Notes: generated by a model from the letters alone, not told the origin. A DNA stretch of 64,000 nucleotides from CAVQXR01 sp963717955 (GCA_963717955.1 CAVQXR010000002.1:620001-684000); one strand, 5' to 3'; positions 52,420 through 61,591 are shown, numbered from the stretch's first letter. Numbers and translations: made by a program.

Positions 52420-54354
52420 TCAGCCCGCCTCCTCCGGAAGGACGTCGGGCTCGGCAGTCCGGCGAGCGGCTCGCTCGCGCGCGCGAAGGTTCGCGTAGAG
52501 ATAGGTCGTCGCGATGGCGACGAAGGGCATCGTCACGACGTAGACACACGACGAGACGATCTCGACCACGTCGAAGGACGCGCTCGTGGCGAACAGGAGG
52601 AGGACTCCGACGAGGGGTCCCGTGACCAGGCCGAGCGCCGCGAACGAGATGACCGCGAGCGACGATCGCCACCAGCGTCCGCGGATCAGCTGGGCGCTGC
52701 GCCGCAGGGCTGCGACACCGCCGAGCCCTTCGACCGCGACGACCTGGGCCACGTACGCCCAGCGCCCGACGAGCCAGATCGCGATCGGGATCCCGATCAC
52801 CGAGAGGGTGAGGATGAGGCACGACGCGACGACGATCCCGAGTGCCACGGCGAGCGGGCCCGTCTCGTCGCGGACGAGGCGGTACGCGCGGCGGGTGTCG
52901 ACGAGACGGCCCTCGTCGAGCTCCGCCATCGCACGTGCCACGGCCGCCTGGACGATGGCGAGCCCGAGTATCGCGAACAGCAGCCCGATCTCGAGCACGA
53001 TCGAGAGCACGAACGGGTTCGTCTCGTCGACCGCCTCGGTGGCGCCGGTTAGCCCGGCCACCCGGAAGAGGATCGCCTGCACGGCGGCTGCGAGGGCCAT
53101 GATCGGCACGAAGGCAAGCCCGATCCCCGCGAACATCCTGAAACGGGATCGGTACATCCGGCGTGATGCATTCAGTGCCTGGCCCCAGGAGCGGCGGCGG
53201 ATGAGGCGCAGGGGAGCACCGGGCTGCCACTCCGTCCTCCAGACTCCCCCCACCACGAGAACGCCGAGCGCGATGAGCCCGAGGAAGACGGGAAGAGGGT
53301 TGGCTGCGAGCCTCGTCAGCAGATCCGAGCCCGCCCCGACCGCGGTGCAGAAGAAGGCGGTCGCGGAGGGTCCGAGCGTGTCGATCCCGCCGATCGCGAA
53401 GCTCCGGTCGCGCCAGGTCTCGTCCGCCCATGTGATCGGATACGCCCACTGTGGCTTCGTGTTCGGCCCGGTGGGGCCGTTGTAGAACGACGGCTGCTTC
53501 TCGCCCCAGCGCCCCTCGAAGGCGAGCCATGGGTAGGCTCGGAGGTAGGCCTCCTCCGCGGTCGACACGAGCAGCACTCGCGGCTCGACATCCTCCGACG
53601 GAGCGCTCGTGTCGTCGCAGCCGACCCCCTGGGCGGCGCTGCGGCCGAGGAAGAGTGAGGACTCGAAGTAGTTCGCGTGGGATCCGGCAGACGGGTAGAC
53701 GACGGGATGGGTTCCGTCCAGGAGCTCGAGCTTCTCGTCGCCCCAGACGGCCTCCTCGGCACCCTCGTGCTGGCTGTAGCCGACCCGGACGGGGCCCTCG
53801 GTGAGCGCCTCCTGCGCAGAGTCGGCGTCGAAGACGAGCTGGATCATCTCCCAGTCGCCCTCATGCTTGTTGTTGAAGTCGTTGTACGGGTAGAAGAACC
53901 AGTACTGGAGGGCGAGCGCGAACGGATGGGCGCCTTCGGCGACCAAGCGCGCGTACATCGTGGGCTCGAATGTCTCGCCGAGCCGGTTCGACCACAGCTC
54001 GTAGTCGCAACCCGGCTTGAGCGCATCTCCTGGGAAGTCGAGGTGGTAGCCGGGCAGGCCGCGGCCGAGGTCGTCGGCGGTCGGAGCCACGCCGACGACG
54101 TTCACCGTGTCCCAGGGCCCCCGGAAGGCAACCTCCGGGTTGGCGAGCACGGCATCGACATCCGTCGGGACGTAGGGCTCGCCTTCCCCGCAGTCCTCCT
54201 CCTGGAGCTTCAGACGGACGATCGGCGCGTACCGTTCCGCGAGATCCTGCTCGGCCTGCGCGAGCGCGCTCCCTGAGGCGGCGCAGGTGGCGACGATCGC
54301 CGCCGCGAGCACGCCGACGCACCTCCACCCTCGCTCGCGAGCCGTGCGGATCAT
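52420..54354 (-). CDS. Vps62-like secreted domain fused to a polytopic membrane domain
   Basis: 644 residues. A signal peptide (about 1-32, ending ASGSALAQA) is followed by an outer domain of about 300 residues that resembles Vps62/TECPR-type domains. It has YAPIVRLKLQEEDCGEGEPY, the tryptophan-rich YWFFYPYNDFNNKHEGDWEM, YSQHEGAE, and HPVVYPSAGSHANYF. A central membrane span (PVFLGLIALGVLVVGGVW) leads to a membrane domain of about six helices resembling the membrane part of glycerophosphodiester phosphodiesterases (WGQALNASRRMYRSRFRMFAGIG, GRWAYVAQVVAVEGLGGVAALRRS). Eukaryotic Vps62 relates to lipid transport. Here an envelope or lipid role is only inferred. It lies 22 bases downstream of the phosphodiesterase gene, in one operon. 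Confidence 0.75.
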   Translation of the reverse strand: MIRTARERGWRCVGVLAAAIVATCAASGSALAQAEQDLAERYAPIVRLKLQEEDCGEGEPYVPTDVDAVLANPEVAFRGPWDTVNVVGVAPTADDLGRGLPGYHLDFPGDALKPGCDYELWSNRLGETFEPTMYARLVAEGAHPFALALQYWFFYPYNDFNNKHEGDWEMIQLVFDADSAQEALTEGPVRVGYSQHEGAEEAVWGDEKLELLDGTHPVVYPSAGSHANYFESSLFLGRSAAQGVGCDDTSAPSEDVEPRVLLVSTAEEAYLRAYPWLAFEGRWGEKQPSFYNGPTGPNTKPQWAYPITWADETWRDRSFAIGGIDTLGPSATAFFCTAVGAGSDLLTRLAANPLPVFLGLIALGVLVVGGVWRTEWQPGAPLRLIRRRSWGQALNASRRMYRSRFRMFAGIGLAFVPIMALAAAVQAILFRVAGLTGATEAVDETNPFVLSIVLEIGLLFAILGLAIVQAAVARAMAELDEGRLVDTRRAYRLVRDETGPLAVALGIVVASCLILTLSVIGIPIAIWLVGRWAYVAQVVAVEGLGGVAALRRSAQLIRGRWWRSSLAVISFAALGLVTGPLVGVLLLFATSASFDVVEIVSSCVYVVTMPFVAIATTYLYANLRARERAARRTAEPDVLPEEAG

Positions 54355-54376
54355 GAACGGCCGGGCGCTGATCGGC

Positions 54377-56458
54377 TCAGGCAGGCCGGGGAGACGACGG
54401 ATCGCCGTCGCTCTCCGGACGCCCCCCGGGATCGGCGTCGAGGGGGGGCGCCGTGCCGATGTCCTCGCCGGTGAGCATCGTCCGCCAGCCGAGCAGCATT
54501 CGGTGGAGGTTTCCGGCGCCGACGATCTTCTCGTCCGGCAACGGCAGGTCGACCGGGGCGAGCACGAACGGCTGCGTCTGTGGCCCGCCCATGCCGCCGT
54601 GGAACGAGATCAGCTCCTCGAAGGCGCAGCCCTCCTCCGTCTCGTCCTCGAAGAAGCTGTTGACCATGATGTCGGCGACGTGCGCGAAGCCGTCGGTGCG
54701 GACGAGGTGCCGCCCGGCGGTGGGGGAGAAGGCCGCGAGCGGGTCGTCGCCTTCCACGCGCCCCAGCTCGAGGTAGTTGATGCCGCCGTCGCCGAGCGCG
54801 ACGGCTCCGTGCTCCTGCGATCTGACGAGCAGGAAGCCGACGTGCGGGTGCTCCCGGAGCGCCGGAAGCAGGCGCGGGTGACGGGCGTCGATCTCCTCGA
54901 GGGTGAGCCTCCGCTTCTCCTCCATCAGGTAGACGAGCCCGAGGTTCCCGGAGCCGAGGACGACGATGTCCCTGTCGCTGACGTCGTTCTTGCGCTTCTT
55001 CTCCTTCTCGTGCTCCTGCCGGCCGGTGGCCTCTGTGAACGCGTGGCCGAGCATCGAGTCGGTCTCGTCGCCGCCCTCGACGCCCGAGACCTGGCCGCGC
55101 TCGAGCGAGCGCTGGACGAGCTCCTCGAGCGTGTAGCCGTTGCGCTGCTTGAAGGTCGCGCCCTGCGTCTGACCGTGGTCTGAGAGCACGACCAGCGCGT
55201 ACGGGCGCGGAGCGTAGAGCCTGGCCCGCTCGATCCGCCCGAACTGCTGGTCGAGCTTGCGCAGGGCCTCGAGGGTGTCGGCGCGCTCGAGACCGGAGTG
55301 GTGCGCGACCTCGTCGTAGCTCGAGAACGTCGCGTAGACGGCCGGGCGGCCCTTCATCATGTCGGTGAGCACGCCGTACACGATCAGGTCGCGGACGAGG
55401 ACGCACATCCCGGCGCGCATCAGCGGGTAGATGCCGCCGCGATGCCCGCGGGGCTTGACGTCGCGTCGGCGCTGCCGTGCTGCCGCCGTGAGCTCGAGGA
55501 CGACCTCCCAGATCACCATCACGAAGCTCCGCGTGACGTTGTGGCCGTTGGCGAAGAATGCGCGGTAGCCCGCGTTGGCGTGCGTCTCGGCCTCGATCCG
55601 GCTCACCGTCAGGAACAGGTGATCGGCACCGCCCGAGAGGAGGTTGCCGCGGCTCGCGCCGCCGTTCGACAGGAGGCCCGGCCCGGACGAGCGCCGGCGC
55701 TCGATCTCGGCACAGTCCGCCGGCGCGGAGCACGTCATCAGCAGGCCGCTCTCCTTCTCGACCCAGCGGAAGGCCGGGATGTCCTCGTTCGAGCCGAGCA
55801 GGATCCCGGCCTGGCTCGCGCCCGTCTGGGACGAGAGGTCCGTCTCCCACTCGACGAGGTGGTGGGTCTCTTCCTCGAGCCAGCGCGCCATGTTCGGGAC
55901 GTTCCCGTCCCGGACCGCGCGGCGCAGGATCGGAAGGCCGAGCCCGTCGATCTCGAGGAAGACGATTCCCGGCCGGTCGGTTTCGACCCGCTCCCCGGAC
56001 CGCTTTGCCAGCCGTGTGATGACTCGCAGGTCGTACGTGTCCTCGTCGTTGGCGCCGATCACGACCTCGATCACGACGCCGATGCCCGCCGCCACGAGCG
56101 CCGCCAGCAGCGCGGATCCGAACCCGTCGATCTGGACGTCGCCGGGCGCGATCTCCTCCGCGAGCATGAACATCGCCGCGTCGAGCAGGAGGATCAGGAC
56201 GAAATCGACGACGAGCGTCAGCGGCAGGCGGATCGCGGCGATGATCGGCGGCAGGACGGCATTGAGCACGGCGATGACGACCGAGACGGCGAGTGCCGCC
56301 CCGAACGTCGCGATCTCGACCCCGGGAACGATCCAGGCCGCGAGGAGGAGCGCGAGAGCCGAGCTGGCCCACATGACGACGATCCGGCCGATCCCGAAGG
56401 CCGGCCGGCCGGCCGACCACTTGGGACGCTGTCCGTACGCGGAGCCGCGCTCGTTCAC
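54377..56458 (-). CDS. Holin-4-like membrane domain fused to an alkaline-phosphatase-superfamily phosphodiesterase
   Basis: 693 residues from the GTG at 56458, chosen because TAGAGT stands 7 bases before it; a GTG three codons upstream is also possible. Residues about 25-145 hold four membrane helices resembling the Phage_holin_4_2 (Mvy) family (IVVMWASSALALLLAAWIVPG, AVLNAVLPPIIAAIRLPLTL). The rest is a type I phosphodiesterase/phosphatase fold: PGIVFLEIDGLGLPILRRAV with the metal aspartate, TGASQAGILLGSNEDIPAF with the nucleophile position, YDEVAHHSG and VVLSDHGQTQGATF. The catalytic domain may face outward. Likely substrates are phospho-lipids or wall teichoic-type polymers; this is inference. 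Confidence 0.82.
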   Translation of the reverse strand: MNERGSAYGQRPKWSAGRPAFGIGRIVVMWASSALALLLAAWIVPGVEIATFGAALAVSVVIAVLNAVLPPIIAAIRLPLTLVVDFVLILLLDAAMFMLAEEIAPGDVQIDGFGSALLAALVAAGIGVVIEVVIGANDEDTYDLRVITRLAKRSGERVETDRPGIVFLEIDGLGLPILRRAVRDGNVPNMARWLEEETHHLVEWETDLSSQTGASQAGILLGSNEDIPAFRWVEKESGLLMTCSAPADCAEIERRRSSGPGLLSNGGASRGNLLSGGADHLFLTVSRIEAETHANAGYRAFFANGHNVTRSFVMVIWEVVLELTAAARQRRRDVKPRGHRGGIYPLMRAGMCVLVRDLIVYGVLTDMMKGRPAVYATFSSYDEVAHHSGLERADTLEALRKLDQQFGRIERARLYAPRPYALVVLSDHGQTQGATFKQRNGYTLEELVQRSLERGQVSGVEGGDETDSMLGHAFTEATGRQEHEKEKKRKNDVSDRDIVVLGSGNLGLVYLMEEKRRLTLEEIDARHPRLLPALREHPHVGFLLVRSQEHGAVALGDGGINYLELGRVEGDDPLAAFSPTAGRHLVRTDGFAHVADIMVNSFFEDETEEGCAFEELISFHGGMGGPQTQPFVLAPVDLPLPDEKIVGAGNLHRMLLGWRTMLTGEDIGTAPPLDADPGGRPESDGDPSSPRPA

Positions 56459-56465
56459 GACGCGC

Positions 56466-56471
56466 ACTCTA
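56466..56471 (-). promoter_or_regulatory. -10 box of the phosphodiesterase gene at the edge of the palindromic element
   Basis: Read leftward, TAGAGT ends 7 bases before GTG 56458. Three of its six bases come from the terminal CTAG of the 169-bp palindrome, so the element may supply part of this promoter. Confidence 0.4.
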
Positions 56472-56637
56472 GTTGCTCCGTCTCAGAAATCGCCTTGCGC
56501 TCCAGGCGGCTGCAACGCGTCGCCATGCGGCGTCCTCGGTCGCGCCCGTCTTCACGAATACGGGCGCTCCCTGCGTCCTTGCCTGGCTCGCGTTTCGCGC
56601 GCTGGAGCGTCAAGGGAATTCCGAGACGGAGCACTAG
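56469..56637. repeat. 169-bp imperfect palindromic element (MITE-like or giant hairpin)
   Basis: The two halves are inverted copies. The left end reads CTAGTTGCTCCGTCTCAGAA and the right end, reverse-complemented, reads CTAGTGCTCCGTCTCGGAA. Both continue with CCTTG, CGCTCCAG and ACGCG. The centre is GCGCCCGT / ACGGGCGC around a ten-base loop at 56550-56559. The sulP stop codon (56552-56554) falls in the loop. No transposase is nearby and no target duplication is clear, so it could be a non-autonomous mobile element or a bidirectional terminator. Confidence 0.75.
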
Positions 56638-58417
56638 CGCCCGGTCGGGACCGAGGACCCGCCCTGACGGGCTCGACACCCGGGTTGCGCCGCAGGTAGT
56701 CGGCGACCCCTGCTCGAACGGAGTCGTGCAGGTGCTCGGGCCCGAGCGCCTCTGCGACGCCGGATCGATCGAGGATAGCCCGCAGGGGCGCCTTGGCGCG
56801 GCCGAACGCGAGCACGATCCCCTCCGCGCGGAGCTCGTCGATCAGCTCGAGGAGCATGTCCGTCGCCGTCGTGTCCGCGTAGGAGATCGAGCCGGCGTCC
56901 ACCAGCACCTCGCGGACGGTGGGGGCCGTGTCCCGGACGAGCGCGCGGACCTCGGCGCGGAACCCGTTCGCGTTGGCGAAGAACAGCTCGTTCTCGAAGC
57001 GGAAGATGACGAGACCGGGAAAGGTCTCGCAGCCGGGATGATGGGCGATGTTACGGAACCGGAACGTCTCGTCGGGCTCCTCGGCGCCCGGGAGGCGACC
57101 GAGGACGGCGCTCGCCGGGCGGTATGCCCGCCAGACGAGCACGAGCAGCGACGCCACGACGGCGATGACCAGCCCTTCGAGGATCCCGAAGAGGAGCACG
57201 CCCGCCAGCGCCAGGATCGCGAGGCAGAAATCGCGCCAGTCGAGCCGTGCGAGCCTGCGCAGGCCGCGCACGTCCACGAGCCCGGCGACGGCGGTGATGA
57301 CGAGCCCGGCCAGCGCGGCGTCCGGGAGGTTCCGGAACAGCGGCGCGAGCGCGAACAGGGTGACGATGAGCAGGCCGGCCCCGAGGAGCCCCGAAACCTG
57401 GGTCTTCACTCCCGCTCTCTCGCCCACGGCCGATCGTGACAGGCTCGCATCGACGGAGAAGCCCTGCGAGAGGCCGGCCCCGATGTTCGCCGCCCCGAGC
57501 GCGACCAGCTCCTTGTTCGGGTCGACCTCGTAGCCCTGGCGGGAGGCCAGCGAGCGGGCGCCGGCGATCGACTCCGCGAACGCCAGCAGCGCAATCCCGG
57601 CCACGCCCGCCATCAGGTCGAGCACCTGCCCGAGGCCGACGTCCGGGAGCCCGTACGAGGGCAGGCCGCGCGGGATCTCTCCCACGACCGACACGCCGTC
57701 CGCCTCGAGGTCAAGCCAGGTCGAGAGGACGAGCGCGAGCACGACGGCGATCAGCCCGGCGGGGATCTTCGGCAGGAACCGGGACAGCACGACGATGACG
57801 AGGATCGTCCCTGCGCCGACTGCGAACGTGGCAATGCTCGTCTCGTCGAGCGTCGCGACGAGGCGCCACACGTCCTCGAAGAAGTTGCCGTCCTCGATCG
57901 TGATGCCGAAGATCTTCGGTGCCTGCGAGCTCGCCACGGTGAGCGCGAGGCCGGTCACGAACCCGGTGAGGACAGGTTTCGCGAAGAACTCGGCCACGAA
58001 CCCGAGCCGCGCCACGCCCGCGGCGACGAGGAGCCCGCCCGCGAGGAGCGCGGCGGCCGCGGAGAGGGCGACGAAGGTCGTGGCGTCGCCGCCGGCAAGG
58101 GGGGCGATGGTGGCGGCCGACAGCGCCGCGATCGCCGAGCTCGGCCCGACGTTGAGGTTGCGGCAGGTGCCGAAGATCGCGTACAGGAGGAGCGCGGCGA
58201 GCGCAGCGTAGAGGCCCGCCTGTGCCGGAACGCCGGCGAGCGATGCATAGGCGAGGCCCTGCGGAACCAACAGCGCCCAGACGGCGAGGGCGGCGATCGC
58301 GTCGGGGACGAGCAGCCGCTTGTCGTAGCGGGGCAGCCAGCTGACGATGGGCAGCGCGTCGCGCGCGGCCCGGGTCGCCGAGGGGCGGGCTCTATGCCAC
58401 AGGTCACGTGCGTCCAT
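56552..58417 (-). CDS. SulP family anion transporter with STAS domain
   Basis: 621 residues from the ATG at 58417 (GGAGAG ribosome site 5 bases upstream). Ten to twelve helices start after LPIVSWLPRYDKRLLVPDAI. The SulP signature VPQGLAYASLAGVPAQAGLYA is at about residues 51-71. Further on are GTCRNLNVGPSSAIAALSAA, NKELVALGAANIGAGLSQGF and VDASLSRSAVGERAGVKTQVSG. The C-terminal STAS domain reads LVIFRFENELFFANANGF and VLVDAGSISYADTTATDMLLE. Members move sulfate, bicarbonate or carboxylates by sodium or proton symport or exchange. The last 28 or so residues are coded by the palindromic element and are probably not native. Sulfate would fit the sulfotransferase 4 kb away, but that link is weak. 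Confidence 0.9.
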   Translation of the reverse strand: MDARDLWHRARPSATRAARDALPIVSWLPRYDKRLLVPDAIAALAVWALLVPQGLAYASLAGVPAQAGLYAALAALLLYAIFGTCRNLNVGPSSAIAALSAATIAPLAGGDATTFVALSAAAALLAGGLLVAAGVARLGFVAEFFAKPVLTGFVTGLALTVASSQAPKIFGITIEDGNFFEDVWRLVATLDETSIATFAVGAGTILVIVVLSRFLPKIPAGLIAVVLALVLSTWLDLEADGVSVVGEIPRGLPSYGLPDVGLGQVLDLMAGVAGIALLAFAESIAGARSLASRQGYEVDPNKELVALGAANIGAGLSQGFSVDASLSRSAVGERAGVKTQVSGLLGAGLLIVTLFALAPLFRNLPDAALAGLVITAVAGLVDVRGLRRLARLDWRDFCLAILALAGVLLFGILEGLVIAVVASLLVLVWRAYRPASAVLGRLPGAEEPDETFRFRNIAHHPGCETFPGLVIFRFENELFFANANGFRAEVRALVRDTAPTVREVLVDAGSISYADTTATDMLLELIDELRAEGIVLAFGRAKAPLRAILDRSGVAEALGPEHLHDSVRAGVADYLRRNPGVEPVRAGPRSRPGASAPSRNSLDAPARETRARQGRRERPYS

Positions 58418-58586
58418 GTGCTCTCCGTCGCGTTCCGGCGCCATGCCGAGAGCCCGCCGGTTGCCGAATCCGCGGCCGCCTTAACGCGCCGTGAATCATG
58501 CCTAACCGATCCTCAACCCGGCTCAACGGCGCTCACATGCTGCACTGGTTCACTCGTTCCGACAGTCGGCCGAGGGAAGGAAGGCG

Positions 58587-59630
58587 ATGGAGAGCGCGAG
58601 CACGCAGATCGAGGACACGCTGACGGAGCAGACCATCCCGCTCGCCGCGGATGCCGAGGCAGGCGCGGTCGTCGAGCGGGCGCTGTTCGAGCTGAAGCGG
58701 GTGATCGTCGGGCAGGAGCTGATGCTCGAGCGCACGCTCGTCGCCCTGCTCGCCGGGGGCCACGTGCTGCTCGAGGGCGTCCCCGGGCTCGCGAAAACGC
58801 TGACGGTGAAGACGCTCGCCGAGGTGTTCGGCGGAGCCTTCCACCGTGTGCAGTTCACGCCCGATCTCGTCCCGTCCGATCTCGTCGGCACCCGCGTCTA
58901 CCGGCCCGGCCCCGGGGAGTTCGGAACCGAGCTCGGGCCCGTCTTCTGCAACTTCCTCCTCGCCGACGAGATCAACCGGGCGCCCGCGAAGGTGCAGTCG
59001 GCCCTGCTCGAGGTGATGGAGGAGCACCAGGTCACGATCGGCGGCACCACCTACCCGGTCCCCGAGCCCTTCCTCGTGCTGGCGACGCAGAACCCGATCG
59101 AGTCCGAGGGCACCTATCCGTTGCCCGAGGCGCAGGTCGATCGCTTCCTGATGAAGGTGCTCGTCGACTATCCCGGCTACGGCGACGAGCTGACCGTCGT
59201 CCAGCGGTCGCTCGCCGGCCTCGCCCAGGTCGAGCAGGTGGTCTCGCTCGACGAGCTGCGCCGCCTCCAGGCTCAGGTCCGCGACGTCTACGTCGACCCG
59301 GCCGTCACGGGCTACGCGGTCAGCCTCGTCCTCACCACCCGCCAGCCGGCCACGCAGGGGCTCGGGGAGCTCGCCGAGCTGGTCGAGTTCGGATCGAGCC
59401 CCCGCGGCTCGATCGGCCTCGTTCGCAGCGCCCAGGCGCTCGCGTTCACCCGGGGCCGGCGCTACGCGCTGCCGCAGGACGTCCGCGAGCTCGCGAAGGA
59501 CGTGCTGCGGCACCGACTCGTCCTCAGCTACCGGGCGCTCGCCGACGGGGTGACGCCGGACACGATCCTCGACCGGGTGCTCGAGGCCGTCCCGGCGCCT
59601 CGAATCGACCTCGCACGGGCCGCGGCGTGA
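58587..59630 (+). CDS. MoxR-type AAA+ ATPase
   Basis: A 347-residue MoxR-family ATPase. The Walker A loop is EGVPGLAKTLTVKTLAEV, Walker B is FLLADEINRAPAKVQSALLEV, sensor 1 is FLVLATQNPIESEGTYPLPE, and the arginine finger region follows. MoxR proteins act as chaperones that load or activate VWA-domain partners. The ATG follows a GGAAGG ribosome site. It opens a tightly coupled operon MoxR-DUF58-VWA, the bacterial BatA-type arrangement, with a 4-base overlap to the next gene. Role probably in envelope or stress processing; unproven. Confidence 0.95.
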   Translation: MESASTQIEDTLTEQTIPLAADAEAGAVVERALFELKRVIVGQELMLERTLVALLAGGHVLLEGVPGLAKTLTVKTLAEVFGGAFHRVQFTPDLVPSDLVGTRVYRPGPGEFGTELGPVFCNFLLADEINRAPAKVQSALLEVMEEHQVTIGGTTYPVPEPFLVLATQNPIESEGTYPLPEAQVDRFLMKVLVDYPGYGDELTVVQRSLAGLAQVEQVVSLDELRRLQAQVRDVYVDPAVTGYAVSLVLTTRQPATQGLGELAELVEFGSSPRGSIGLVRSAQALAFTRGRRYALPQDVRELAKDVLRHRLVLSYRALADGVTPDTILDRVLEAVPAPRIDLARAAA

Positions 59631-60559
59631 GCGCGCTGCCCTACAACCTGCCGGGCCGGACGCCCGCGGCTCCGGGCCCGGGCCCGATGTCGGAGGCACT
59701 GCTTCGCGCCCTCGACCTGACGGTGCGGCGGCGGGTCGAGAGCCTGCTGCCCGGCGAGCACCGCTCGACTGCGCTGGGTGTCGGCACGGAGCTGGCCCAG
59801 ATCCGCCTGTACATGCCCGGAGACGACGTCCGCCGGATCGACTGGAACGTCACCGCCCGGACCGGCGATCCGCACGTGCGGGTCGACGTCGCCGAGCGTG
59901 CGCTCACGACGTGGATCGTGCTCGACGTGTCGGCCTCGATGATCTTCGGGACGGCGGACCGCCGCAAGGCCGACGTCGCCGAGGGCGTGACGCTCGCGGT
60001 CGGTCACCTCGCGTCACGGCGCGGGAGCCGGCTCGGCGTCGTCACCTGGGGGGCAGGCGAGGTCGAGACCGTTCCACCCCGCGGCGGGCGCGGGGGAATA
60101 CTGGGGCTGCTCGTGGCGCTTCGTCGCGAGCAGGAGCGGCGAGGCTCGCATTGCTCCACGCTCGACGAGGCACTGGCGCGCACGGCGAGGATCGCGCGTC
60201 GCGGCGCCGCGGTCTTCGTCGTCTCCGATTTCCGCGGCCATTCCGGCTTCGCCGCGCCACTCGCCAGGGTCGCCGCCCGCTGCCACACCGTGTGCGCCGA
60301 GATCAGGGATCCGCGCGAGCAGGAGCTCGTCGACGTCGGCGACCTCTGGCTGGTCGATCCCGAGACCGGCAGGCAGCTTCGCGTCGACACGTCGAGCGAG
60401 CGGCTGCGCCGGCGCTTCGCCGAGCGCGCGGCCGCCGAGCGTGATGCGCTCGCGGCCACGATCCTCGGTGCGGGCGCCGAGCATCTCGTGCTCTCGACCG
60501 AGGGCGACTGGCTCCGCTCGTTCGCCGGCCAGCTCCGCCGCCGAGGGAACCGGCGATGA
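59627..60559 (+). CDS. DUF58 domain protein
   Basis: 310 residues with the DUF58 signature MPGDDVRRIDWNVTARTGDPHVR after the helix LDLTVRRRVESLLPGEHRS. The VWA-like core contains WIVLDVSASMIFGTADRRKADV, in which DVSASM replaces the DxSxS MIDAS motif, and VFVVSDFRGHSGFAAPLARV. GTG start overlaps the moxR stop (GTGA). DUF58 proteins are constant partners of MoxR and are thought to be remodelled by it. No membrane helix is present, so it is cytoplasmic or peripheral. Confidence 0.93.
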   Translation: MSALPYNLPGRTPAAPGPGPMSEALLRALDLTVRRRVESLLPGEHRSTALGVGTELAQIRLYMPGDDVRRIDWNVTARTGDPHVRVDVAERALTTWIVLDVSASMIFGTADRRKADVAEGVTLAVGHLASRRGSRLGVVTWGAGEVETVPPRGGRGGILGLLVALRREQERRGSHCSTLDEALARTARIARRGAAVFVVSDFRGHSGFAAPLARVAARCHTVCAEIRDPREQELVDVGDLWLVDPETGRQLRVDTSSERLRRRFAERAAAERDALAATILGAGAEHLVLSTEGDWLRSFAGQLRRRGNRR

Positions 60560-61533
60560 GCTTCGTCTGGCCCGCGGCGCTGCTCGGCCTCGCTCTCGTC
60601 CCGCTCGCGCTGGCCGCCTACGTGCTCGTGCAGCGCCGCCGGGCACGGTTCGCCGTCAAGTTCACGAACCTCGATCTCCTTGCGAACCTCGTCGACGAGA
60701 CGCCTCGCTGGCGGCGTCACGTGCCGCCCACGCTGTTCCTCGTCGCTCTCGCGGCGCTCGTCGTCGCCGTCGCGCGGCCGGAGCTCACGCAGAAGGAGCC
60801 GCGGCGGGCTTCGGTCGTGCTCGCGCTCGACTCGTCGGGCTCGATGCAGGCGACGGACGTCGAGCCGACGCGGCTCGACGCTGCCCGCGCCGCTGCGAAC
60901 AGCTTCCTCGACAGCGTTCCCGACGAGCTGCCGGTCGGGCTCGTCACGTTCTCGGATGGTGCGAACGTCCTCGTCCCCCCGACCACCGACCACGACGCGG
61001 TGCGCCGCGCGCTGGAGACGCTCGAAGCCGACGGCGGCACGGCGATCGGCGACGCGATCGCGGTCGCGACGCAGCTCCAGGGCTCCCAGCAGGCTGCGAC
61101 GCTGGCTGACAGCGGCGCCGCCGAGGAGACGAGGCAGGTGGTCCTGCTCCTCTCCGACGGCGCGCCCTCGGAGGGAACGCTCGATCCCGAGGAGGCCGCC
61201 CGCGACGCGCGGGCAAGAGGCGTCTCTGTGAGCACCGTCGCGCTCGGGACGGACGAGGGGACGATCGAGGTGACGGACGAGCTCGGCTTCACGGAGACGA
61301 TCCCGGTGCCGCCCGACCGCGAGACGCTGTCGCGGGTCGCCCAGGTGAGCGGCGGGACGTTCTTCGACGCGCCGAGCGGGGAGGAGCTCGAGAGCGTCTA
61401 CGAGCAGGTGGCCGGTGACGTCGGGTTCACGGAGACGCAGACCGAGGTCGCGTGGCTCTTCGCGGGCCTCGGCGCGATCCTCCTGCTCGCCGGCGGCAGC
61501 CTGTCGATCCTCTGGTTCAACCGTCTGCCGTAG
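60556..61533 (+). CDS. BatA-type VWA domain membrane protein
   Basis: 325 residues, membrane helices at both ends (VWPAALLGLALVPLALAAYVL near residue 4, and VAWLFAGLGAILLLAGGSLSILW near 300), with a third around residue 57. Between them is a von Willebrand A domain with an intact MIDAS: LALDSSGSMQATDVEPTRLD, then TFSDGANVLVPPTTD and LLSDGAPSEGTLDPEEA. The domain faces outward or inward depending on the topology of the N-terminal helix pair. The ATG overlaps the DUF58 stop by four bases. Divalent-metal-dependent protein binding is expected. Confidence 0.93.
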   Translation: MSFVWPAALLGLALVPLALAAYVLVQRRRARFAVKFTNLDLLANLVDETPRWRRHVPPTLFLVALAALVVAVARPELTQKEPRRASVVLALDSSGSMQATDVEPTRLDAARAAANSFLDSVPDELPVGLVTFSDGANVLVPPTTDHDAVRRALETLEADGGTAIGDAIAVATQLQGSQQAATLADSGAAEETRQVVLLLSDGAPSEGTLDPEEAARDARARGVSVSTVALGTDEGTIEVTDELGFTETIPVPPDRETLSRVAQVSGGTFFDAPSGEELESVYEQVAGDVGFTETQTEVAWLFAGLGAILLLAGGSLSILWFNRLP

Positions 61534-61591
61534 GCAGCGCAAGCAGTTCGCGCCGGAGGCGGGAGCCCCGATTTGCTCCCGAGATGATTCA

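Noticed and set aside
52305..52625. Plus-strand open frame starting VPGEESAADLVDSDDWRALV
   Set aside because: The start reads like protein, but most of it runs antisense through the C-terminus of the Vps62-like gene and has no ribosome site or -10 box.
56463..56637. A GCACT target-site duplication around the palindromic element
   Set aside because: The right-hand GCACT lies inside the terminal inverted repeat, so it cannot be a duplication outside the element.
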